In this document: piece by piece, positions 54,807 to 60,844 of the stretch
How the letters are laid out: each line of letters starts with the position of its first letter
How positions within the stretch are numbered: the stretch's first letter is position 1
Assembly: GCF_000568255.1 (NCBI RefSeq)
Contig: NZ_KK037166.1
Coordinates: 2,031,559 to 2,092,402 of the forward strand
Source: Kutzneria sp. 744
GTDB taxonomy: Bacteria > Actinomycetota > Actinomycetes > Mycobacteriales > Pseudonocardiaceae
Direction of reading: 5' to 3'
DNA: 60,844 nucleotides
Made by a program: the position numbers and the translations under genes
Notes under the pieces: model-generated
Databases searched by the model: none
What the model was told of the DNA's origin: nothing
Seen by the model: the letters and a program-made list of their open reading frames with translations, nothing else

Positions 54807-55433
54807 TTACGGCACAAGACGGCCCTTGTCCAGCCGGAGCTGGCGGTCGGCCACCGCGTGCACGCGGGGATCGTGGGTCGCCGCGATCACCGCGGTGCCG
54901 CGATCCGCCACCCGGCGCAGCACCGTCAGCACGACCTCGGCGCTGGCGTGGTCGACGTGCGCGGTGGGCTCGTCGGCCAGCAGCACGTCCGGCTGCCCGA
55001 CGATCGCCCGGGCCAGCGCCGCCCGCTGTTGCTGGCCGTAGGACACCTCGTTCGGGTACCGGTCGGCGAGCTCGCCGATGCCGAGCTCGGTCAGCACGGC
55101 GACGCTGCGCGCCCGCGCGTCGGGCGATCCGGTCAGCAGCAACGGCAACGCCGTGTTCTCCGCGAGGGTGAGCTCGCCGGCCAGCCCGAGGGCCTGCGGC
55201 AGCACGGCACATCGCTGCCAGCTCGGCGCGCCGTCCATCACCACGTCGCGGATCAGCACACTGCCGACATCCGGCCGGTCGAAGCCGCACAGAATGGACA
55301 GCAGCGCGCTCTTGCCGGAGCCGGAAGGCCCGCCGATCGTGACGAACTCCCCCGGCGCCACCGCGAGGTCCACCCCGCGCAGCACCTCGACCTGCCGGAA
55401 GGACCGGCCGATCCCGTTGGCCACCAACGCCAT
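54807..55433 (-). CDS. ABC transporter ATPase (LolD/MacB-like), variant signature
   Basis: A 208-residue ATPase: Walker A GPSGSGKS (34-41), Q-loop PQALG, signature VSYGQQQRAAL (130-140; SYGQQ replaces SGGQQ), Walker B VLLADEPT (150-157) and switch His in ATHDP. It works with an FtsX-type permease. ATG 55433 overlaps the stop of the upstream ATPase by one base (TGATG). It is the second of two ATPases for one permease, so a heterodimer is likely. Confidence 0.88.
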   Translation of the reverse strand: MALVANGIGRSFRQVEVLRGVDLAVAPGEFVTIGGPSGSGKSALLSILCGFDRPDVGSVLIRDVVMDGAPSWQRCAVLPQALGLAGELTLAENTALPLLLTGSPDARARSVAVLTELGIGELADRYPNEVSYGQQQRAALARAIVGQPDVLLADEPTAHVDHASAEVVLTVLRRVADRGTAVIAATHDPRVHAVADRQLRLDKGRLVP

Positions 55434-56089
55434 CACGCCACCCGCCCAGATCTCATGCGCACGACACGGTCGGCCAGTTCGATCACCCGGTCGTCGTGGG
55501 AGGCCACGGCGACGGGAACTCCCCGGTCCACCAACACCTTCAGCGATTCCAGCACCAGCCCGGCCGAGGTGTCGTCCAGCTGCGACGTGGGCTCGTCGGC
55601 GAGCACGACCTTCGGATCGCGGGCCAGCGCACAGCACAGCGCCAACCGTTGCTGCTGCCCGCCGGACAGCGCCGGCACCCGGTAGTCGCCCATGCCGTCC
55701 AGGCCGACGACACCCAGCAGTTCGAGATCGGGGGCCTGGCCGGCGCTCTGCGCCGCGGCGATCACGTTCTGCGCGGCCGTGAGTTCCGGCAGCAGGTTTT
55801 CCAGCGGGCTCTGGAACATCAACGCGATGGTCTGGCGTCGCAAAGCGCGGAGTTGACGGTGCGAGCGGGTACTCACCGTCTCACCGCTCAGTTCCACCAC
55901 ACCCCGGGTCGGCCGCTCCACGAGGGCCAGCACCCGCAGCAGCGTCGACTTGCCGGAGCCGGACGGCCCGGCGAACACCGTGATGCCCTGGTCGGGCACC
56001 GCGACCGTGACGCCGTCGATGGCCGTCACGGCACCGGCCGGCGTCGGATAGTCGACGCCAACCCCTTGCGCGGCAAGGACGTCAGCCAC
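55433..56089 (-). CDS. ABC transporter ATPase (LolD/MacB-like)
   Basis: A 218-residue ATPase with Walker A GPSGSGKS (41-48), Q-loop FQSPLENLLPELTA, signature LSGGQQQR (141-148), Walker B VVLADEPT (161-168) and switch ASHDD. All elements are canonical, unlike its partner. GTG 56089 lies inside the end of the permease gene (overlap eight bases). The order permease, ATPase, ATPase, sirtuin on one strand suggests a single operon. Confidence 0.9.
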   Translation of the reverse strand: MADVLAAQGVGVDYPTPAGAVTAIDGVTVAVPDQGITVFAGPSGSGKSTLLRVLALVERPTRGVVELSGETVSTRSHRQLRALRRQTIALMFQSPLENLLPELTAAQNVIAAAQSAGQAPDLELLGVVGLDGMGDYRVPALSGGQQQRLALCCALARDPKVVLADEPTSQLDDTSAGLVLESLKVLVDRGVPVAVASHDDRVIELADRVVRMRSGRVA

Positions 56090-58592
56090 GGATCAGCTCC
56101 CCGACTCGGGCGGTGCGCACCCCGCGCACCGCGATCCATCCGGCCACGGCCACCACCGCCAGCCCGATCGCCACCGCGACCAGCACGAACATCACCGAGT
56201 CCGGCAGCACCGACACCGGCCGCAGCCAGGGCGCGGGATCCAGGCGTGGCAAGGAGAACGCGGCGACGACGAGCCCGACCGTCACGCCGGCCGCCAACAC
56301 CGATGCGGCCACCGCGCCGAACTCCAGCAGGTGACTGACGACCAATGTCTTGGGCCGCAACCCCATCCGGGTCGCCAGCGCGCCCGACAACGCCGTCTGC
56401 TTGCGCCGTGCGCCGACCGCGAGCAGCAGCGAGGCCGCCGCGATCACCGCCAGCAGGGCGCCGACCGAGGCGATGTAGCCGAACGTCCAAGCCACGGTGT
56501 AGAAGGGCAGAGCGTCCAGGGCCATGTCGGTCGTCTGGTACCTGATGTGGTCGATGTGCGCGGCGGCCAGTTGGTTGAGCACGGTCGTCGAGTCCTGGCT
56601 GGACCACAGGAAGAACGAGTTGACCTCCGACGCGGTGGTGTTGTCCGACCGCGCCGTCACGTAGCCGATGTTGTACGGCATACCGGGAAACACCGGCAGC
56701 TGCCCGATAGTGTGCAGCGGCGCGAACCCGGGGATGCTGATCGACGAGCCGATCTTGGCCCCGCCCACCGCGATCGCCGCGCCATGGCCCAGTTGACTCA
56801 CAAGGTCCAGCATCTCGGTGCGGCGGTCGGGGTCGATCCACGCGCCGTTGGCGAAGGTCGCCGGGTCGACCGCGACCATGTTGCTGACGCCCCGGTCGAC
56901 CACGCCGACCACGGTGCCGTGCGCGGCCACCGCGGCCGGCAGCGGTTCTTTGCTCTGCCCGAACGAGGTGGAGATCTGCACCGACGTCGTCGCGCCGATC
57001 TTGTTGCCGGACTTGCTGGCCAAGGCGTTCTGCTCGGCGTGATTGACACTGCTGCCGACGGCAAGCGTGCCGACCGCCAAAACCCCCACCAGCACCACAC
57101 CCGTCGCCGCGGTGCTGGCCGCCGCCAGCCGACGCACGGCCAGCTGCACCGACGGCAGGGACCACACGTTCAACCGGTGCGACCACACCAGCAGCAGCCG
57201 GCCCAGCCGAGCGGCGACGCCGGCGATCACCACGACCACCAACACCGGGAACGCCAGCGCGAAGGCGTCCAGCGGCGGTGTGGCGCCGCCGGTCGAGGGC
57301 ACCGACCGGGTCAGGCTCAGGCCCGAGAACACCGCCGCGACCGCGACCGGCAGCTCGAACGGGATCAGCCGCAGCACACGGGGAATCCGCCGGCGGCGGG
57401 GCGCCTGGAACATGCGGTGCGTCCGCAGGGCGGCCGTCCCCGTCAGCACCGCGGCGGCGCAGAGGACAACGCCGAGCACGACCAGCGCCGCCCACGTCGT
57501 CGTGCCGGGGTCCAGCTCGGCAACCGGGGCGTACCAAGGCAGTGCGAACCGGGCGACGACCAGGCCGACGACCGCGCCGACCACCAGCGGGCCGACCAGT
57601 TCGAGCAATGCCTTGGCCCCCAAAGCCAACGGGGAACTGCCCCGGGCCCACAGCAGCCGCAGCACGGCCTGCCGGCGCTGGCACCACTGCGCCGCCATCG
57701 CGCCGACGCCGACCAGGCCGACCAGCAGGCTGATCGCCGTCAGCGGAAGCACGAACGCGATGACGTTGTTCTGCGCCTTCGCCGCCTCGGCCAGCGGGGC
57801 CACGAACGACTGCCGCACCGGGGCGTATGCGGTGAGGCCGTCGGCGGCGAACTTCTTGCGCAGGGCGTCGGCCAGCCGGTCGCTGCGGGCGGCCAGTTCC
57901 CGGGCCTCCGACAGCGTGTTCGGCGTGGCCACCGGGAAGCGCACCGAGACGTCCAGCCGCTCGCCCAACCGCGCGACGTCGGCGAGCGACGGCAGGAACG
58001 CCGTCGTGGCGCTCCCGCCGTCGCCGGCCAGCGGGTTGGCCACGACCGAGGTCACCTCGGAGCACCAGAACGGCGCGACCGGCTCGGTCAGGTCCTGGTA
58101 GATCGCCGTCACCGGCGGGATCTCGCTGCCCAGCGGGCCCAGCCCGAGATGGCCGTCGTGCGCGGGGGTCCGCGCCGGCCATGTGCCGTTGGTCGCGCCG
58201 CCCTGGATCGCGTGCAGATTGGGGATCGCGTCGTCGCGGTAGCCGACCCGCAGGTACGGCGTCTGCTGGTCCCCGACGACGAGGCGGGTGGGCTGGGTGT
58301 ACGCGCCGAACAGCGTCTGCGGGAAACCCTGCTGTCGCGCCACTTCCCTGGCGTCCTGGTCGATTCGCGCCACCTGGTCGGACGGCGCCGCCAGCCCGTT
58401 GACCGACGCCGCCAGCGACTGCGGGCAGGTGCGGCCGACCTGGTAACTCAGCGCGGCGTTGCCGGTGCTCACCGCACACAACACGGCCGATGCGGCGACG
58501 AAGGCCAGGAGCAGACCGGTCACCGTCGCCACCACGACGGAACTGCCGCTGCTCAGGCCGGTGCGAGCGGAAGTCCGCCACGGCAGCTGCAT
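56082..58592 (-). CDS. ABC permease with two FtsX-type domains
   Basis: An 836-residue membrane protein: one N-terminal helix (about 17-40), a large extracytoplasmic domain (about 45-270), three helices (about 275-390), a second anchoring region (about 420-480), a helix near VVLVGVLAVGTLAVG, another outside domain and three C-terminal helices (about 690-825). This two-unit FtsX layout resembles the actinobacterial lipoprotein/peptide export permeases that pair with LolD/MacB ATPases. Cargo is unknown; bacitracin-type resistance or cell-wall signalling is possible. ATG 58592. Confidence 0.85.
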   Translation of the reverse strand: MQLPWRTSARTGLSSGSSVVVATVTGLLLAFVAASAVLCAVSTGNAALSYQVGRTCPQSLAASVNGLAAPSDQVARIDQDAREVARQQGFPQTLFGAYTQPTRLVVGDQQTPYLRVGYRDDAIPNLHAIQGGATNGTWPARTPAHDGHLGLGPLGSEIPPVTAIYQDLTEPVAPFWCSEVTSVVANPLAGDGGSATTAFLPSLADVARLGERLDVSVRFPVATPNTLSEARELAARSDRLADALRKKFAADGLTAYAPVRQSFVAPLAEAAKAQNNVIAFVLPLTAISLLVGLVGVGAMAAQWCQRRQAVLRLLWARGSSPLALGAKALLELVGPLVVGAVVGLVVARFALPWYAPVAELDPGTTTWAALVVLGVVLCAAAVLTGTAALRTHRMFQAPRRRRIPRVLRLIPFELPVAVAAVFSGLSLTRSVPSTGGATPPLDAFALAFPVLVVVVIAGVAARLGRLLLVWSHRLNVWSLPSVQLAVRRLAAASTAATGVVLVGVLAVGTLAVGSSVNHAEQNALASKSGNKIGATTSVQISTSFGQSKEPLPAAVAAHGTVVGVVDRGVSNMVAVDPATFANGAWIDPDRRTEMLDLVSQLGHGAAIAVGGAKIGSSISIPGFAPLHTIGQLPVFPGMPYNIGYVTARSDNTTASEVNSFFLWSSQDSTTVLNQLAAAHIDHIRYQTTDMALDALPFYTVAWTFGYIASVGALLAVIAAASLLLAVGARRKQTALSGALATRMGLRPKTLVVSHLLEFGAVAASVLAAGVTVGLVVAAFSLPRLDPAPWLRPVSVLPDSVMFVLVAVAIGLAVVAVAGWIAVRGVRTARVGELIRG

Positions 58593-58651
58593 TGGCGGAG
58601 ATTAACCTCGCGGCGGGTGTTCATGTCGAGCTTTCGCCGAAAAGGAATGAA

Positions 58652-58688
58652 CCGTGGCGCTTCCTGCCCCTGCCAGGCAGCGCCACGG
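58652..58688 (-). terminator. Hairpin terminator after the small membrane-protein gene
   Basis: Stem CCGTGGCGCT (58652-58661) / AGCGCCACGG (58679-58688), perfect over 10 bp, with an inner CCTG/CAGG pair. On the minus strand it follows the 58778 gene by 90 bases and is followed by a T-rich run (TTCATTCCTTTTC), a fair intrinsic terminator before the ABC promoter. Confidence 0.7.
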
Positions 58689-58777
58689 CTCATCTTCGGC
58701 GCACCCGCCCCGCACCCCGACGGCGGGACGGGCGGTCCTCCCCCTTGCGCCTTGCTCACCCCCGGTCCACGGCCCCC

Positions 58778-59125
58778 TCAGACCGCGATCTTGTCCCGCT
58801 CGTCCCGCCGGCGCTGGCGCTGCTCGATCGGGTAGAAGTCGTCGAGGAACCGGGTGTTGTCCCTGGTCAGGCGGACGCGCTCGGACAGCTCGTCGTCGCC
58901 GACCTGCTGGCGGCTGGCCGTGCGGACCTCCTGCCAGCCGTAGATCGCGGCCAGCACGCCCGCGGCCATCACGGCGGCCAGGGCCACGGCTACCACGCCG
59001 CCGACGTGGAGCTGGGTCAGCAGGACCACCATGGCCCAGAGCTGGACCGCGGTGAAGAAGACGGTCAGGACGACTCGGGTGAAGACTCGGTTGTACGGCC
59101 GGCGCTCCTCGTTCTGCTTGTTCAT
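58778..59125 (-). CDS. Small membrane protein, unknown function
   Basis: A 115-residue protein with two helices (about 17-38 and 42-64), a cytosolic, strongly charged C-terminal tail (about 65-115; QQVGDDELSERVRLTRDNTR) and no catalytic motif. ATG 59125 (MNKQNEERRPYNR) follows GGGGACCAG. No family is recognised. It is a single-gene unit ending at the hairpin. Confidence 0.7.
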   Translation of the reverse strand: MNKQNEERRPYNRVFTRVVLTVFFTAVQLWAMVVLLTQLHVGGVVAVALAAVMAAGVLAAIYGWQEVRTASRQQVGDDELSERVRLTRDNTRFLDDFYPIEQRQRRRDERDKIAV

Positions 59126-59279
59126 CTCTGGTCCCCTCCTCTACCTGCCCGATCAGGCAGATACCACCTTTGTAGACCGGTGACCGACCGAGTTCTGCGT
59201 CACATGACACACAACGGAACTTCCACCGGGAAATTTCGCCGTGCACTTGCATGGCGGACACCTGTGGTTCGCTGTCCCG

Positions 59280-59786
59280 GTGACATCCGAACGCATCGGC
59301 CCACCCCTGCGCGGCGACGAACGCGAGACGCTGCGGGCCTTCCTCGACTTCCACCGCGCCACGCTTGCCCTCAAGTGCGAGGGCCTGACCGACGAGCAGC
59401 TGCGCCGCCAGGCCAGTCCACCGTCGACGCTGTCGCTGCTGGGACTGGTGCGGCACATGACCGAGGTCGAGCGGACGTGGTTCCGCATCGTGATCAACGG
59501 CGAGGCCATCGGCCTCGTGCACTCCGACTCGATGGACTACCAGGTCGCCTACGACGCCACCGGCGCAACTCGGGACGAGGCCTTCGCCGCCTGGGAGGCG
59601 GAGGTCGCGGAATCGCGGCGTATCGAGGAGAAGGCGGAATCCCTGGACGTGACGGCCTACAACGCGCGCTGGGAGGAGGACGTGTCACTGCGGCTGGTGA
59701 TGCATCACATGATTCACGAGTACGCCCGGCACAACGGGCACGCCGACCTGCTGCGGGAGGCCGTGGACGGGGTCACCGGGGTCTAG
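59280..59786 (+). CDS. DinB/DUF664-family protein
   Basis: A 168-residue four-helix-bundle protein. Metal-ligand histidines are in LLGLVRHMTEVERTWF and in HHMIHEYARHNGHADLLRE, the standard DinB/DUF664 positions. Such proteins are thiol-linked metalloproteins or S-transferases; no substrate is known here. GTG 59280 (MTSERIGPPLRGDE) gives the family's usual start; a GTG at 59241 is also open. Its TAG overlaps the TAG of the Crp gene (CTAG, 59783-59786). Confidence 0.86.
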   Translation: MTSERIGPPLRGDERETLRAFLDFHRATLALKCEGLTDEQLRRQASPPSTLSLLGLVRHMTEVERTWFRIVINGEAIGLVHSDSMDYQVAYDATGATRDEAFAAWEAEVAESRRIEEKAESLDVTAYNARWEEDVSLRLVMHHMIHEYARHNGHADLLREAVDGVTGV

Positions 59787-60511
59787 CGCACCAGTTCGCG
59801 GAGGCGCTCCATCCGGTGAATCACGAAATGCCCCCGACCGGTGGTGATGACCCCTTCCTCACGCAGCTCACGCAGCACCCGGGCCATCGATTCCCGTGAC
59901 GTCGAGGCCGTTTCCGCCAATTCCTGCTGGGTGAACGGCGAGGCGATGTGCACGCCGTCGGCGGCCAGCTTGCCCAGCCGGTTGGCCAGGTCCAGCAACA
60001 GCGTCACGACCCGCTGCATGGTGCTGCCGCCGCCGTACTCGGCGCGCTGCTGGTCGGTCTCGCGCAACCGCCGCGCGATGACCTCCAGCAGCGACCAGGC
60101 GATCTTGGGGTGCGCGTCGCACAGACCCTCCAGGCGCACGGCCGGCAGCAGCAGCACATCGACGGCGTCGATCGCGGTCATCGTCGCCGACCGCGGCCGG
60201 CCGTCGATGGCCGACAGCTCGCCGAGCACCTCCCCCGGCCCGCACACGGCCAGCATCACGCCGTGCCCGGCCACTGCCCCCGCGATGACCTTGATGTGGC
60301 CGCTCAGGACGACGTACACCTGCTTGGTCTGCTCCCCCTGGCCGACGATCACCTCGCCGGCCGCGAACCGGCTGCGCGTGGCCGCCGCGGCGAACGCGGC
60401 CTGCTCGGCCGATGTCAGCCGCCCCCAGAACGTGCCGGCCGGACCGGTCAGCGCGATCACCTCCCCTATGGTGTTCGGCAAGAGTAGTTGCTGGGAGGGC
60501 ACGACACGCAT
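59783..60511 (-). CDS. Crp/Fnr-family regulator
   Basis: A 242-residue cyclic-nucleotide-binding regulator: beta-roll domain (about 30-145; GEVIVGQGEQTKQVYVVLSG, GEVLGELSAIDGRPRSATMT, in which the phosphate-binding loop has GEL and R-S-A as in cAMP binders) and winged helix (about 175-235; TQQELAETASTSRESMARVL). ATG 60511 would overlap the ATG of the divergent gene in CATG; the next in-frame GTG at 60460 leaves room for a promoter and is a real alternative. The cAMP-type pocket and the divergent cyclase-fold gene suggest a shared nucleotide signal. Confidence 0.88.
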   Translation of the reverse strand: MRVVPSQQLLLPNTIGEVIALTGPAGTFWGRLTSAEQAAFAAAATRSRFAAGEVIVGQGEQTKQVYVVLSGHIKVIAGAVAGHGVMLAVCGPGEVLGELSAIDGRPRSATMTAIDAVDVLLLPAVRLEGLCDAHPKIAWSLLEVIARRLRETDQQRAEYGGGSTMQRVVTLLLDLANRLGKLAADGVHIASPFTQQELAETASTSRESMARVLRELREEGVITTGRGHFVIHRMERLRELVR

Positions 60512-60844
60512 GTCAGAGCGTCAGCCTTCGGTGTACCGGGCGATCCTGGTGGTCGATGTGGAGAGCTTCAGCGGTGGCCACCGCAGTGAGGACCACCGCC
60601 GGGTGGTGCGCGCCGGTGTGCGGGAGATGTTGACCGCCACGCTCGGCGCCCTCGGGCACGACTACGAGGCGGGGTACCACAACGACACCGGCGACGGCAT
60701 GGTCGTCTTCCTGGCGCCCGAGGTGCCGGAGAGCCGCCTGGTCCGGCAGCTGCCGCAGGAGCTGGAGATGTTGCTGCGCGAGCACAACAGCCGCTACGCC
60801 GACGGCGCGCAGATCCGCCTGCGGGTGGCCCTGCACCACGGGCA
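60510..60844 (+). CDS. Nucleotidyl-cyclase-fold protein (5' part; continues past the window)
   Basis: The first 111 residues of a protein like the adenylate/guanylate cyclase domain: metal-binding Asp in AILVVDVESFSG and second acidic site in DTGDGMVVFL, then EVPESRLVRQLPQELE and RLRVALHHG. Actinobacteria carry many such proteins, some with effector or TPR domains beyond; the rest is not visible. ATG 60510, with GGGAGG ten bases upstream. It is divergent from a Crp-type regulator. Catalytic competence cannot be judged without the C-terminal half. Confidence 0.72.
   Translation, partial: MSERQPSVYRAILVVDVESFSGGHRSEDHRRVVRAGVREMLTATLGALGHDYEAGYHNDTGDGMVVFLAPEVPESRLVRQLPQELEMLLREHNSRYADGAQIRLRVALHHG

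Noticed and set aside
56331-58835. 834-codon plus-strand frame opposite the ABC permease
   Set aside because: Low-complexity Arg/Gln/Asp/His-rich shadow of the permease; no ribosome site and no recognisable domain.

Overview
The window is high-GC actinobacterial DNA (G/C-rich third codon positions, frequent GTG starts, start/stop overlaps inside operons, long antisense open frames). The mix of SARP/AfsR-type regulators, many 12-helix exporters, a ribosomal protection GTPase, an S53 peptidase and TetR/LysR/GntR/Lrp regulators fits a large-genome soil actinomycete, probably of the Pseudonocardiales; the genus cannot be fixed from the sequence. No rRNA, tRNA, CRISPR array or prophage was seen.

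Layout. 1-7.5 kb: end of an unknown gene, a secreted S53 peptidase, an MFS exporter coupled to a PP2C-like phosphatase, a broken SDR gene, a SUFU-domain protein convergent with an F420/deazaflavin-type reductase, a 108-bp imperfect palindrome and a small membrane protein. 7.5-13.6 kb: a Tet(M)/OtrA-like ribosomal protection protein with a possible overlapping leader ORF, a 58-bp tandem repeat derived from the 3' end of a GntR regulator gene, that regulator divergent from a DMT exporter, then a universal stress protein and a large MFS transporter. 13.8-21.2 kb: an MFS gene split by a MITE-like insertion, DUF427, a thiamine-diphosphate E1/transketolase-like enzyme (one-base frameshift) divergent from an Lrp regulator, DUF4436, an alpha/beta hydrolase and a secreted lipase. 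21.3-26.4 kb: a TetR gene with a possible AUC start, remnants of a TetR/SDR pair, GNAT, APH-type kinase, small membrane protein, methyltransferase, and an IS701-like transposase remnant beside a decayed TetR gene. 26.5-36 kb: ribA and a RibD-reductase gene with an acetylxylan-esterase-type hydrolase, DUF998, MFS, a VWA-DUF58-MoxR cluster whose moxR is broken by AT-rich DNA, MobA-like and a secreted protein. 36-44.2 kb: SRPBCC/ArsR, then two coupled giant SARP regulators, the second interrupted by a 97-bp duplication. 44.3-60.8 kb: MFS, pntAB, LysR/MFS, a RipA-like NlpC/P60 hydrolase, a nested 227-bp palindrome, an acyl-CoA ligase, a sirtuin, a two-ATPase ABC system with an FtsX-type permease, DinB-like, Crp/Fnr and the start of a cyclase-fold protein.

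How it works together. Most units are local regulator-plus-transporter modules (GntR/DMT, LysR/MFS, SARP pair/MFS). True multi-gene operons are MFS-PP2C, lipase-hydrolase, ribA-ribD'-esterase, moxR-DUF58-VWA, ArsR-SRPBCC, the SARP pair, pntAB and the ABC-sirtuin cluster. A striking feature is the number of broken genes: SDR, MFS, E1-like enzyme, two TetR genes, a second SDR, the esterase 5' end, moxR, the VWA gene and SARP2. Several breaks are single extra G or C bases in short G/C runs and may be consensus errors. Others (MITE-like insertion, IS remnant, 97-bp duplication, AT-rich insertion with deletion) are clearly real rearrangements.
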